Source: JAMBLL01 sp964460075 (GTDB lineage: Bacteria; Actinomycetota; Acidimicrobiia; Spongiisociales; UBA5794). From it: a DNA stretch of 64,000 nucleotides. The position numbers were made by a program, and so were the translations under genes. The stretch lies in assembly GCA_964460075.1 (NCBI GenBank), contig CAYWPC010000001.1, forward strand, positions 62,001 to 126,000. The letters run 5' to 3'. Positions 24,830 to 33,760 of this stretch are shown here, in pieces (position 1 is the stretch's first letter; every line of letters starts with the position of its first letter). The notes under the pieces are model-generated. The model was not told where the DNA came from. It searched no databases and saw nothing but the letters and a program-made list of their open reading frames with translations.

Positions 24830-26185
24830 GTGCAGAGACGAATCTTCGGAATCGAAAACGAGTACGGCGTGACCTGCGTTCTCGGCGGCCAACGCCGCCT
24901 GTCTCCCGACGAGGTCGCACGGTATCTGTTTCGCCGCGTGGTTAGCTGGGGGCGTTCCTCGAATGTATTCCTCGAGAATGGCGCCAGGCTGTACCTTGAC
25001 GTCGGCAGCCATCCCGAATACGCAACACCCGAGTGTGACAGCCTCTACGACGTCGTCGCTCATGACCGTGCCGGTGAGCGGATACTCGAAGGCCTCGTCG
25101 AGTCAGCAGAGCGGAGACTTGCAGAGGAGGGCATCCGAGGCGATATATACCTATACCGAAACAACACGGACTCGGCTGGCAACTCCTACGGGTGTCACGA
25201 GAACTATCTGATTCGGAGACAGGCAGACTTCCAACGGACGATCGACACACTCATCCCGTTCTTCGTGACACGCCAGATATGGGCCGGTGCAGGCAAACTC
25301 CTCCAGACGGCGCGCGGGACGATCTACTCGTTGGCTCAACGCGCAGAACACCTATGGGAGGCCAGCTCATCTGCGACGACGCGAAGCCGACCCATCATCA
25401 ACACACGGGACGAACCACACGCGGATGCTGAGCTGTACCGGCGCCTCCATGTCATCGCTGGCGATTCGAACATGTCCGAGTTCGCAACGTACACAAAGAT
25501 TGGGTCCACCATCGTGCTGCTTCAGATGTTGGAGGACGAAGTCGTATTCCGAGACCTCACGCTCGAGAACCCGATCAGAGCTATCAGGGAGATCAGCCAC
25601 GACATCACCTGCCGCCGCAAGATCCGACTCGCCAACGGTCGAGAACTCTCAGGACTCGACATTCAATGGGAGTACCTAGAACGTGCCATGCGCTACACCC
25701 GCTCGGCCAGCGTCTCTCCGGAGGTCGAACGTGCAGTAGCTATGTGGGAGCACCTGCTCACAGGCCTCGAAAAGGATCCCATGACCCTGCACAGAGAGGT
25801 CGACTGGGTAGCAAAATACCGTCTCATCGAGAGATACAAGCAGCGTCACGACCTCCCACTCTCCTCAGCCAAACTCGCACTGATCGACCTGAACTACCAT
25901 GACGTCAACAGAGAACGCGGGTTGTTCTACAAACTCGAACGGGCAGGACTTGTCGACCGAATCGTCACAGATGAGAGCGTCACGAGAGCAATGATCGATC
26001 CTCCTCCAACGACCAGGGCACGACTGCGCGGTGAGTTCATCAAAGCAGCGAAGCTCAAGCGCAGGGACTTCACCGTCGACTGGGTCCATCTCAAACTCAA
26101 CGACCAGGCACAGCGAACAGTCCTTTGCAAGGACCCGTTCAAGGCGTACGACGACCGCGTCGACCGCCTCATGGAGAGCCTCTGA
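24830..26185 (+). CDS. pafA: Pup-protein ligase PafA
   Basis: ATP-dependent ligase that phosphorylates the Pup C-terminal Glu and joins it to substrate lysines. The start VQRRIFGIENEYGV aligns with mycobacterial PafA, so GTG 24830 is preferred over GTG 24812. Active-site segments LFRRVVSWGRSSNVFLENG, LDVGSHPEYATPECD, YRNNTDSAGNSYGCHENYL and RPIINTRDEPHADAE are intact, and the C-terminal KLNDQAQRTVLCKDPF is diagnostic. 451 aa. Confidence 0.96.
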   Translation: MQRRIFGIENEYGVTCVLGGQRRLSPDEVARYLFRRVVSWGRSSNVFLENGARLYLDVGSHPEYATPECDSLYDVVAHDRAGERILEGLVESAERRLAEEGIRGDIYLYRNNTDSAGNSYGCHENYLIRRQADFQRTIDTLIPFFVTRQIWAGAGKLLQTARGTIYSLAQRAEHLWEASSSATTRSRPIINTRDEPHADAELYRRLHVIAGDSNMSEFATYTKIGSTIVLLQMLEDEVVFRDLTLENPIRAIREISHDITCRRKIRLANGRELSGLDIQWEYLERAMRYTRSASVSPEVERAVAMWEHLLTGLEKDPMTLHREVDWVAKYRLIERYKQRHDLPLSSAKLALIDLNYHDVNRERGLFYKLERAGLVDRIVTDESVTRAMIDPPPTTRARLRGEFIKAAKLKRRDFTVDWVHLKLNDQAQRTVLCKDPFKAYDDRVDRLMESL

Positions 26186-26191
26186 CAGTGC

Positions 26192-26220
26192 TTCCAGATC
26201 GCTGACATTGTCGATACGCT
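26192..26220 (+). promoter_or_regulatory. Promoter of pafBC
   Basis: TTCCAG (26192-26197), 17-nt spacer, TACGCT (26215-26220), then 7 nt to ATG 26228, so a leaderless pafB transcript is expected. Confidence 0.5.
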
Positions 26221-26227
26221 GCCTGTG

Positions 26228-27151
26228 ATGCAGAAGGTCATCGAACGAACTCTCAATCTCCTAGCGTTCCTCCTCACCGTAGGCCGGCCCGTGACTGCTG
26301 ACGAGATTCGACATACCGTCAAGGGCTACGAGCATCCTTCCGATGAGGCATTTCGCCGAACGTTCGAACGCGACAAGGATCTTCTCCGGTCACTCGGCGT
26401 ACCGCTCCATATGCGACACACCGATGTATGGGAGGTCGAAGTAGGCTATGTGATTCCCGCAGATGACTATTCGATCGATCTCCCGGCATTCAGCGACGAC
26501 GAGCGTTCAGCGCTGCTCCTCGCAGCACAAGCAGTGCGTTTCGGAGGCCAACCAACCGAACTTGGCGCAATCTTCAAACTCGGTGGAGCCAAGCCGTCTG
26601 GTGATGCCGGAACGGTGTACGCCGACCTTGGCCATGATCTCGAATTCCTCGGCAGCGTGTACGAGGCAGTGACGCAGAAGCGACTCGTTGAGTTCAGGTA
26701 CCGTGACCGAGACCGCAGCGTAGAGCCGTACGGTCTCGTGCACAGACACGGACATTGGTACCTCGCTGCACACGAAACCGGCACGTCATCGCTCGTGAAA
26801 GCTTTCCGCGTCGACCGCATGTCGAAAGTTCGTTTCGACGAACACGCAGGTGCCTTCGTGCGACCGCAGGACTTCGAAGCATCACGCGTGCTCACCGACA
26901 TCCCACAGGAGGGAGCCCACGGTATGCGTGCACAGATCCGCTTCGATGCCGATGTGGCATCCGTTGCATCGAGCCAAGTGCAGGGCGCCGTTGTCGTCGG
27001 CCAAGACGAGAGTGGGCTCCTCCTCGACGTCCCCGTTGCGACCCAACGTTCGTTGTTCGGCTGGGTTCTCGGATTCGACCACCACGCAGTCATAGAGAGC
27101 CCCCCAGACGTCAGACGGGCATTTGTGTCATTCGTCCAAGGAGCACAATGA
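26228..27151 (+). CDS. pafB: WYL-domain regulator PafB
   Basis: DNA-damage-responsive transcription factor that acts with PafC. It has an N-terminal winged helix (ERTLNLLAFLLTVGRPVTADEIR), a WYL ligand-binding domain at about 130-220 (LVEFRYRDRDRSVEPYGLVHRHGHWYLAAH, AFRVDRMSKV) and a C-terminal extension. In mycobacteria PafBC drives LexA-independent SOS genes. ATG 26228 is preferred over GTG 26225 because it gives the 7-nt leaderless spacing. 307 aa, coupled to pafC by ATGA. Confidence 0.93.
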   Translation: MQKVIERTLNLLAFLLTVGRPVTADEIRHTVKGYEHPSDEAFRRTFERDKDLLRSLGVPLHMRHTDVWEVEVGYVIPADDYSIDLPAFSDDERSALLLAAQAVRFGGQPTELGAIFKLGGAKPSGDAGTVYADLGHDLEFLGSVYEAVTQKRLVEFRYRDRDRSVEPYGLVHRHGHWYLAAHETGTSSLVKAFRVDRMSKVRFDEHAGAFVRPQDFEASRVLTDIPQEGAHGMRAQIRFDADVASVASSQVQGAVVVGQDESGLLLDVPVATQRSLFGWVLGFDHHAVIESPPDVRRAFVSFVQGAQ

Positions 27152-28086
27152 CTTCAGGGCGCACGACGCAGCGGCTCACACGCATCCTCTCTGTGCTGCC
27201 ATGGATCATTGAGCACGACGGTGCGGAGACACAGGATGTCGTGGAGCGGTTCGGATACACGAACACGGCGGAGCTCGTGAAGGATCTCCACATCGCATTC
27301 GTGACTGGTCTTCCTGGATACGGTCCTGGTGACCTCATCGACGTCGACGTCTTCGAGGACGAGGTGTACGTCGACGCCGCCGACTATTTCGCAAGGCCGC
27401 TGCGGTTGACCGCAACAGAAGCTCTCGGTCTTCTCGCCGCGGGCATGACACTAATCGAATCGGATCAGGCCCCATCGGCCCTCCGCTCAGCCGTCGAGAA
27501 ACTCACTGCCGCTGTTGCACCCGACTATGCAGAGATCATGCACTTTGACGTTCCGACACCGGATGCTGTTGGAGTCCTTCGAAGTGCCATCTCGCAGCGC
27601 CGTGTCGTCCATCTCGAATATCTCGGCATGTCGTCCAACGAACGGACAGAGCGCGAGGTCGAAGGGCGGAACGTGTTCTTCAACCTCGGCAACTGGTACC
27701 TGTCTGCCTTCTGCCGTCTAGCTGATTCCCCTCGGATCTTCCGTGTTGACCGTGTCGATACCATCGAGATCCTCGATGAGCGCTACGACCTCCCAGATAT
27801 CCAACCTCAAACGACGATCCAATACCAACCGACCGAATCGGATGAACGTGTCTCGTTCACGCTCGACCGCTCCGCAGCGTGGGTTGCCGAGTATTACCCC
27901 GTCGACATCGTCGATCTCGAAGACGGCTCGCTCCGTGTAACCATGAGCGTGGCCGAGCCGCTCGTTGCGGCACGGCTCCTGCTGCAACTCGGTGAGACGG
28001 TCACCGACATCGAGGGAGATGCGATCGTCGGAGCTCTGGCATCTCTTCGCCATTCCATACTCGCTCGATACGTCTCACGCGAGTGA
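27148..28086 (+). CDS. pafC: WYL-domain regulator PafC
   Basis: Partner of PafB, 312 aa, with the same layout: a helix-turn-helix (TTQRLTRILSVLPWIIEHDGAETQDVVERFGY), a WYL domain (RVVHLEYLGMSSNERTEREVEG, NWYLSAFCRLADSPRIFRVDRV) and a C-terminal domain. The WYL signature reads NWYL, as in PafB's HWYL. The much longer in-frame extension to 26755 runs through pafB and is rejected in favour of ATG 27148 (ATGA overlap). Confidence 0.93.
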   Translation: MTSGRTTQRLTRILSVLPWIIEHDGAETQDVVERFGYTNTAELVKDLHIAFVTGLPGYGPGDLIDVDVFEDEVYVDAADYFARPLRLTATEALGLLAAGMTLIESDQAPSALRSAVEKLTAAVAPDYAEIMHFDVPTPDAVGVLRSAISQRRVVHLEYLGMSSNERTEREVEGRNVFFNLGNWYLSAFCRLADSPRIFRVDRVDTIEILDERYDLPDIQPQTTIQYQPTESDERVSFTLDRSAAWVAEYYPVDIVDLEDGSLRVTMSVAEPLVAARLLLQLGETVTDIEGDAIVGALASLRHSILARYVSRE

Positions 28087-28163
28087 CTACATAGGGAATA
28101 GTCCTTTACCCCAACGCTTACATGCCGATGTGAAAGGGAAGGCAGCACTACTGGAGCAGGTGT

Positions 28164-28463
28164 ATGACGACCATCAGGACCGCGTGTTCACGATGCGGAG
28201 ATGTAGAACTGTCCACTAAGGACATTCACCTCGAACTCACTGGGGACGGCGACGAGGGCACATACCGCTTCTCCTGTCCGTCGTGTGCGACAACACAGCA
28301 CCACCCCGCCTCGCACAGGGTCGTCAGCATCCTCCTTGCAACAGGAGTCGCGTACGAGGTTGTGCTCGGTGCGGTGCCCATCACCGAATCTGAAATCGAT
28401 CGCTTCAGGGCAATGCTCGATCAAGACGATTGGTTCGGGCGGTTGGTGGCATCGGGCGGCTAG
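28164..28463 (+). CDS. 99-aa zinc-ribbon-like protein, unknown function
   Basis: Two Cys pairs (CSRCGD near residue 8 and CPSCATTQHHPASHR near residue 38) suggest a zinc ribbon, followed by a helical C-terminal half (ITESEIDRFRAMLDQDDWFGRLV). The gene lies between pafC and tatA. ATG 28164 has a ggagcaggt ribosome site. No DNA- or RNA-binding specificity can be read. Confidence 0.75.
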   Translation: MTTIRTACSRCGDVELSTKDIHLELTGDGDEGTYRFSCPSCATTQHHPASHRVVSILLATGVAYEVVLGAVPITESEIDRFRAMLDQDDWFGRLVASGG

Positions 28464-28485
28464 GCCCTGCCACACGTAAGGGGCC

Positions 28486-28518
28486 GAAGATGCCGTCGCC
28501 GTGTGCGGCGGTATCTTC
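28486..28518 (+). repeat. 12-bp hairpin in tatA upstream region
   Basis: gaagatgccgtc (28486-28497) pairs with ggcggtatcttc (28507-28518) with two G-U wobbles and a 9-nt loop. It sits after the zinc-ribbon gene and just before the tatA promoter. It may end the upstream transcript, but no U-tract follows. Confidence 0.5.
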
Positions 28519-28540
28519 ACGTTGTGTATCACCTCGGTCC

Positions 28541-28546
28541 TACCAT
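28541..28546 (+). promoter_or_regulatory. -10 element, leaderless tatA promoter
   Basis: TACCAT 7 nt before ATG 28554. A TTCACG (28516-28521) lies 19 nt upstream. Confidence 0.5.
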
Positions 28547-28553
28547 CTGATTC

Positions 28554-29072
28554 ATGGGCAGTCTTGGCACTGGTGAACTCGTTGTAATCGCCTTCGTGGC
28601 ACTCATCGTATTTGGTCCAAAACGTCTCCCCGAGATCGCCCGCAAAGCCGGTGAACTCCTCGCCAAGGCGCGTGAAGCGACACGATCTGTGACCACTGCC
28701 CTCGACGGCGAGTACGACGAACTCACCGCACCGCTCCAGACCCTCAAGGCCGACTACGACGCAACGCTGCGAGACATCAAGAGCGCTGCTGCCTCGGTAG
28801 GCAGCTTGTCCGTCGAACTCCCCAAGGAGCCCGCCGCAGACACAAGCAAGCCGGCTTCCGACGAGGTTTCCGATACCGAGGAGGTGGGAGCGGAGAACGA
28901 TACCACCCCCGACACCGCCGGCGCCGGGGAGGCGGAAACGCTCAACGACGCCACAGGTGACGCCAGTGTTACCGATGAAGCGAAAGCGCCGAACAACGCC
29001 ACAACCGACACCGCCGGGATCGAACCGGGCACCGGCACCGAGCGACCGTCACCTACTCCAGACCTGCCATGA
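28554..29072 (+). CDS. tatA: Twin-arginine translocase TatA/TatB-type subunit with long tail
   Basis: Membrane component of the Tat pathway for folded proteins. A short N-terminal helix (ELVVIAFVALIVFG), the hinge FGPKRLPEIARKAGELLAKA and an amphipathic helix are classical. About 90 further residues are acidic and low-complexity (repeated DTAG and NDATT/NNATTD units), making it 172 aa, nearer to TatB than to TatA in length. No second tatA/B is in the window, so it may serve either role. Coupled to tatC (ATGA). Confidence 0.88.
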   Translation: MGSLGTGELVVIAFVALIVFGPKRLPEIARKAGELLAKAREATRSVTTALDGEYDELTAPLQTLKADYDATLRDIKSAAASVGSLSVELPKEPAADTSKPASDEVSDTEEVGAENDTTPDTAGAGEAETLNDATGDASVTDEAKAPNNATTDTAGIEPGTGTERPSPTPDLP

Positions 29073-29782
29073 CCTCCAAGACCATGTCCATGATGGGCCA
29101 CCTCCAGGAGTTCAGAGATCGACTCGTTAAATCGCTGATAGCAGTCGCCGTCGGAACAGTGATCGCGTTCATGTTCAACGAGAGAATCCTTGAGCTGCTC
29201 GCCGAGCCCTTCCGAATTGCCGTACCAGACGGCTCTCTGGCGTTCTTCCGCCCAACCGAGGCGTTCTCGACCGTCATGCGCCTCAGCGTTTTCGGAGGCG
29301 TGATCCTGTCCTCACCCGTCATCCTGTATCAAACGTGGAGATTCGCTGCCCCGGCCCTCAGCCCTAAAGAGAAGCGGTGGGCGTATCCCATAACGTTGGT
29401 CTTCGTGTTCCTATTCCTTGCAGGCGTGTTCGTCGGATACATCGCCCTCGAACGTGGCCTTGCATTCCTCTTGGACTTCGGAGGCGACGTCCTCGTCCCC
29501 GTCATCGGAGCCGACTTCTATCTGAAATTCGCGACACGCTTCATTCTGGCATTCGGGCTCGCGTTCGAATTCCCCGTGTTCCTCTTCGCAGCCGCTGCGG
29601 TAGGTGCTGTCTCGAGCGAGAAACTGAGGAAGAATCGCCGATGGGCGCTTCTCATCATCCTCATTGCAGCAGCGATCATCACCCCGAGCGGTGACCCTGT
29701 GACTTTGATGCTGTTGTCCGTACCGCTGTACATCCTCTTCGAACTCTCGATCCTGGCAATTCGTTGGTTCCTGCGAAGATGA
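29069..29782 (+). CDS. tatC: Twin-arginine translocase subunit TatC
   Basis: Six-span receptor that binds the RR signal peptide. The cytosolic N-terminus MMGHLQEFRDRLVKSL carries the conserved Glu of the signal-binding site. The FRPTEAF loop, YQTWRFAAPALSPKEKR and FALAFGLAFEFPVFLF segments are family hallmarks, and the end ALLIILIAAAIITPSGDP matches. 237 aa; overlaps the helicase gene by 4 nt. Confidence 0.95.
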   Translation: MTSKTMSMMGHLQEFRDRLVKSLIAVAVGTVIAFMFNERILELLAEPFRIAVPDGSLAFFRPTEAFSTVMRLSVFGGVILSSPVILYQTWRFAAPALSPKEKRWAYPITLVFVFLFLAGVFVGYIALERGLAFLLDFGGDVLVPVIGADFYLKFATRFILAFGLAFEFPVFLFAAAAVGAVSSEKLRKNRRWALLIILIAAAIITPSGDPVTLMLLSVPLYILFELSILAIRWFLRR

Positions 29783-32304
29783 CGGGACCCGCTCCGTCGA
29801 GTCTCTCGGAGTTCCTTCAATCGCTCCCGTTCCCACCAGACCCCTTCCAGGTTCGGGCTCTCGAAGGAGTTGCGTGCGGGCGATCCGTCGTCGTCACCGC
29901 CCCAACGGGTGCAGGCAAGACCCTGATAGCGGAGGGTGCCATCGCCCAGGCCCTCTCCAACGGACTCCGGTCCTTCTACACAACACCGATCAAGGCACTC
30001 TCAAATCAAAAGTTCAATGATCTCACGGCTACTCACGGTGCTGCTCAGGTTGGGTTGCTGACCGGGGACAGCGTCATACATGCCGATGCGCCGATCGTTG
30101 TGATGACAACTGAAGTTCTGCGCAACATGATCTACGACGAATCCTCAGCACTCGACCACCTCGGGTTGGTCGTGCTCGACGAAGTGCACTACCTCGCCGA
30201 CCGGCATCGCGGATCTGTGTGGGAGGAGGTCATCATTCACCTTGACCGCTCGATCCCCATAGTCTGTCTATCGGCCACAATTGCCAACCCTGAGGAATTC
30301 ACGGCATGGGTCACGTCACGTCGAGGAGCGACAGATCTCGTCGTTGAAACGACGCGACCAGTTCCACTCACATCGATGTACATGTGGCGGGACCGTAACC
30401 ACAACGGTGCCATTGCAATGTCGCCCGTATTTGATCGCCGCGGGAGGCCGAACCCATCGATCGGGAAGCTCCTCGGCAGGGGGAGCGATCGACACCGCAG
30501 ATTCTCCACACCCAGACGTACGGCGGTCGTTGAGCAGCTCTTGTCTGCGCGACTTCTCCCAGCCATCTACTTCGTGTTCTCACGCAAGGGCTGCGACGAC
30601 ACAGCCCGGCACGTCGCGTCGGGTGGCCTAAAACTCACCACGCCGGACGAACGAACGAAGATACGCTCAATCGTCGACCGCCATGTCGCCCACCTCAGTC
30701 CAGATGACCTCACCGTTCTTGGCTTCCAACGGTGGCGAACGATGCTGGAACACGGAGCAGCAGCGCACCACGCGGGTCTCATCCCCGCATTCAAGGAAAC
30801 TATCGAGGAGTTGTTCCTCGAGGGCCTCGTCAAACTCGTGGCTGCCACCGAGACGCTCGCCCTCGGCATCAACATGCCGGCAAAGACGGTGATTCTTGAA
30901 TCGCTCTCGAAGTTCAACGGCGACACACACGAACTTCTTCGACCAAGCGACTACACACAACTCACCGGTAGAGCCGGACGACGGGGAATCGATGTCGAGG
31001 GCACGGCCGTCGTGCTTCACAGCAGATACGTCCCGTTCGACCGCGTAAGCGCAATCGCCGCAGCGGGAGCGAATCCACTTCGCTCGTCATTCGCTCCGAC
31101 GTACAACATGTCGGTCAACCTCATTGCTCGATACGACGCCGCGACAGCGCATCGACTTCTCTCCGGATCGTTCGCCAACTTTTCCGATACCTACAGAGTC
31201 AAGGCTCTCTACGAAAACTTGGAGGAGCGCAAGAAAGATCTCGCCACATTCCGTGCTGCAGCCGCCTGCGAGCTGGGCGACGTCTGGTCTTTCGCCGACG
31301 AGCACGAGCAAGCCCCAAACCGGGTGATTCTCTCTGCGCTGCTTCAACCAGGAGGCGTGATAGACATTTCGGGGAAGCTGAGCGTGATCCTTGGTCGTTC
31401 GTGGGGCGGAAGTCGACCACGGATCGAATTGATGGACACGTCTGCGAAGAAGCGCACGGTTGCCTCTGCCGAGCTCCCAGCCTCCACTGTGGTGATCGGC
31501 GACATCTCGCTGCCGGAGCCGATTCGCGTCTCTGATCCAACCTACCGGAGCGAGATCGCTGCTCGACTAGAGTCGTTCGTCCCAACCCAGGAGCCACGCA
31601 CCATCTTCAACATCTCGCCTTCTGAGGGTGTCGAGTCATGCCCCGACCTCGACGATCATCTTCGCTGGATCCAGCGTTCCGCGCGCGTGTCACGCGACAT
31701 TGCTCGGCTCGAGCGGCGCATCAGCAGGGGAAGCAACAACAGCATCTCCGTGTCATTCGATCGCCTACGATCCGTGCTCGAACACCGGGGATACACTCAG
31801 GGTTGGGCACTCACGGCAAAGGGCGAGCGATTGCGTGGTCTCTACAACGAGCTCGATCTCCTGCTCGGTGATGCACTCCTCGATGGAACCCCATGGAGTA
31901 AGGACCCTGCCGAATTCGCGGCCGTCGCATCGATCTTCACCTATGAAACACGAGGAGGCGAGGCGCCTGAAACGCCGAAGGCTCGATTTGCAGCCGAGCC
32001 GATCGCGAGGATATTCGAAATATGGGAGAGTCTCTCAGAGGTTGAGACCGGCGCAGGTCTGACCCCTTCCCGGTTGCCAGACGTTGGCCTCGTCGACACA
32101 ATCCATGGCTGGGCGAACGGCCTCGATCTCGACGAGCTCTTCGACGAGGAAGACGTCAGAGCCGGAGATTTCGTTCGTGCCGCCCGCCAACTGCTGGACC
32201 TCTTGCGCCAGATCCGAGACGGGTTCGCGCGGTACTCAAAGGTCGCGTCGGCTGCGCTGGCCGCGATCGACCGCGGCGTCGTGTCAGTAGAGGCGCCCCG
32301 ATGA
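29779..32304 (+). CDS. helY: Ski2-like DEVH-box RNA helicase (HelY)
   Basis: 841-aa superfamily 2 helicase. Walker A APTGAGKT is at 41-48, the Walker B DEVH box near 134-137, SAT motif LSATIANPEEF, the helicase C domain with HHAGLIP and QLTGRAGRRGID, and a C-terminal rRNA-processing-arch/DSHCT-like region. Such enzymes remodel RNA, alone or with exonucleases. The actinobacterial copy is conserved next to tatC. ATG 29779 overlaps the tatC stop. Confidence 0.92.
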   Translation: MTGPAPSSLSEFLQSLPFPPDPFQVRALEGVACGRSVVVTAPTGAGKTLIAEGAIAQALSNGLRSFYTTPIKALSNQKFNDLTATHGAAQVGLLTGDSVIHADAPIVVMTTEVLRNMIYDESSALDHLGLVVLDEVHYLADRHRGSVWEEVIIHLDRSIPIVCLSATIANPEEFTAWVTSRRGATDLVVETTRPVPLTSMYMWRDRNHNGAIAMSPVFDRRGRPNPSIGKLLGRGSDRHRRFSTPRRTAVVEQLLSARLLPAIYFVFSRKGCDDTARHVASGGLKLTTPDERTKIRSIVDRHVAHLSPDDLTVLGFQRWRTMLEHGAAAHHAGLIPAFKETIEELFLEGLVKLVAATETLALGINMPAKTVILESLSKFNGDTHELLRPSDYTQLTGRAGRRGIDVEGTAVVLHSRYVPFDRVSAIAAAGANPLRSSFAPTYNMSVNLIARYDAATAHRLLSGSFANFSDTYRVKALYENLEERKKDLATFRAAAACELGDVWSFADEHEQAPNRVILSALLQPGGVIDISGKLSVILGRSWGGSRPRIELMDTSAKKRTVASAELPASTVVIGDISLPEPIRVSDPTYRSEIAARLESFVPTQEPRTIFNISPSEGVESCPDLDDHLRWIQRSARVSRDIARLERRISRGSNNSISVSFDRLRSVLEHRGYTQGWALTAKGERLRGLYNELDLLLGDALLDGTPWSKDPAEFAAVASIFTYETRGGEAPETPKARFAAEPIARIFEIWESLSEVETGAGLTPSRLPDVGLVDTIHGWANGLDLDELFDEEDVRAGDFVRAARQLLDLLRQIRDGFARYSKVASAALAAIDRGVVSVEAPR

Positions 32305-33197
32305 CCCGAATGCACTGGTCAATCCTCGTCAATCCTGCAGCAGGACGAAGAGGCCAATCCGCCGAAGCAGTGGCCTCGCTCGTGTCTCAGCGCGGTATCG
32401 ACGCAACGATTACGACTACCGAATCTGCCGACCATCTCGCGGCCGTCACGCGCGAGCACGTGGAGATGGGCACCCGCGGCTTTGTAGCTGTGGGAGGAGA
32501 CGGCACAGCGAATCTCGTGCTTAACGCCATCATGAAATCTGGCGCGACGGAACACGACCGATTCGCACTCGGTGTGGTTGCTGCCGGGTCAGGGAGCGAC
32601 TTTGTGAGGACCTTCGGGCACAGTGGACGTATCGACGACGGGTTCGACCGCATCGCTGATCCCGAGTTCTACACCATCGATATCGGCCACATGACAGGGT
32701 CCTTCGGCCAAAACTACTTCCTCAACGCAGCGAACGCCGGCGTTGGAGCTGCGTCCGCTCTGTGCGCAGCGAAACTTCCGAAGCGATTGGGCTCAGTGAG
32801 GTACTCCCTTGGGTTCTGGCTATCGCTCCCACGGTTCCCCGTTAGGCAGGTCACTGTCACCGTCGGCGAGCACCGTTTCGAGGGCGAGGCCATCAACATC
32901 GTCGTTGCGAACGGCCAGTTCTTCGCCGGTGGGATGAACATTGCTCCCCGAGCAACACTCGTGGACGGATTGCTCGACGTTCAGGTGTTCCAAGCTCCGA
33001 AACGCCTCGCGTTCACCGTCATGCCACGTGTCATCCGAGGCAGCCACCTCACGCATACGTCCGTTCGACGATACGTAGGTTCTTCGATCGAACTCCACGT
33101 ACCGGATCAATGGCCGATCGAAGCAGACGGCGAAGTTCTCGGCCAGGGAACTGTGTCCATCACGACGATTCGCGGCGCAATCGACTTCGTGACCTAA
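32301..33197 (+). CDS. Diacylglycerol/lipid kinase family protein
   Basis: 298-aa kinase of the DAGK_cat fold. NPAAGRRGQ near the N-terminus contacts phosphate. VGGDGTANLVLNA (~residue 65) is the nucleotide-binding GGDGT, and GSGSDFVRTFG and the C-terminal IEADGEVLG are typical. It phosphorylates diacylglycerol, phosphatidylinositol precursors or similar lipids; the substrate is not resolvable. Coupled to the helicase by ATGA. Confidence 0.88.
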   Translation: MTRMHWSILVNPAAGRRGQSAEAVASLVSQRGIDATITTTESADHLAAVTREHVEMGTRGFVAVGGDGTANLVLNAIMKSGATEHDRFALGVVAAGSGSDFVRTFGHSGRIDDGFDRIADPEFYTIDIGHMTGSFGQNYFLNAANAGVGAASALCAAKLPKRLGSVRYSLGFWLSLPRFPVRQVTVTVGEHRFEGEAINIVVANGQFFAGGMNIAPRATLVDGLLDVQVFQAPKRLAFTVMPRVIRGSHLTHTSVRRYVGSSIELHVPDQWPIEADGEVLGQGTVSITTIRGAIDFVT

Positions 33198-33203
33198 GCA
33201 GGA

Positions 33204-33231
33204 TTGATCTCCTCGCAAGAAGGAGTATGCT
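33204..33231 (+). promoter_or_regulatory. Promoter of DUF4193 gene
   Basis: TTGATC (33204-33209), 16-nt spacer, TATGCT (33226-33231). The start would be near 33238, a ~16-nt leader before ATG 33255. Confidence 0.5.
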
Positions 33232-33254
33232 CCCGCCGTCATAGAAAAACTGGG

Positions 33255-33629
33255 ATGCAGATGGCAACCGAACCAACCGACAAGCTTGACACGGGTACCG
33301 AATCGGGTCTGGACGCCGACGGCCAGACCCAACATCTATCGAGTGTCAGCCAAGGAAACGAAGCGGAGGACGACTCCGCGGCACAGGCCCTCGACGAGCT
33401 CGAGGCAGAGGAACTCGAGATGCTCACCGATGATGAGTCGGATGAGACACTCGTCGTTGATGAGGCAGCCGAGATGCGAGCTATCCGACGTGCCGAGATC
33501 GCAATGGAAGCGGAGAGCGTCGATGCAGCATCTGCGGACGAGTTCGTCTGCTCCGTCTGCTTCCTCGTCAAGCGAACAAGTCAACTCGCGAACAAGCGAA
33601 AGAAGATCTGCCTCGACTGCGCCTCATAG
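33255..33629 (+). CDS. DUF4193 family zinc-ribbon protein
   Basis: Actinobacteria-specific protein of unknown function, 124 aa (or 122 from ATG 33261). The N-terminal two thirds is very acidic and probably disordered (DELEAEELEMLTDDESDE). The C-terminus carries the family zinc ribbon DEFVCSVCFLVKRTSQLA...KKICLDCAS with two CxxC pairs. Features resemble small RNA-polymerase- or ribosome-binding accessory factors, but no role is demonstrated. Confidence 0.82.
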   Translation: MQMATEPTDKLDTGTESGLDADGQTQHLSSVSQGNEAEDDSAAQALDELEAEELEMLTDDESDETLVVDEAAEMRAIRRAEIAMEAESVDAASADEFVCSVCFLVKRTSQLANKRKKICLDCAS

Positions 33630-33760
33630 GATGTTGACCACGACGAGTGCCCCGAGACCGTCTGATATGGCAATGCCACAGACAAAGAGCAAACAAGCAC
33701 TACAAGGCAGGGATCAATACTCACCGTGGACAGAAGGCACGACGAGCAGGTCGACGCAGC

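Noticed and set aside
29411..29836. Antisense frames over tatC
   Set aside because: Very acidic or Arg/Ser-rich with no similarity; tatC itself is unmistakable.
33647..33760. 38-residue N-terminal extension of the polyprenol-phosphate glycosyltransferase
   Set aside because: Basic, unconserved-looking; the GT2 domain starts normally at ATG 33761.
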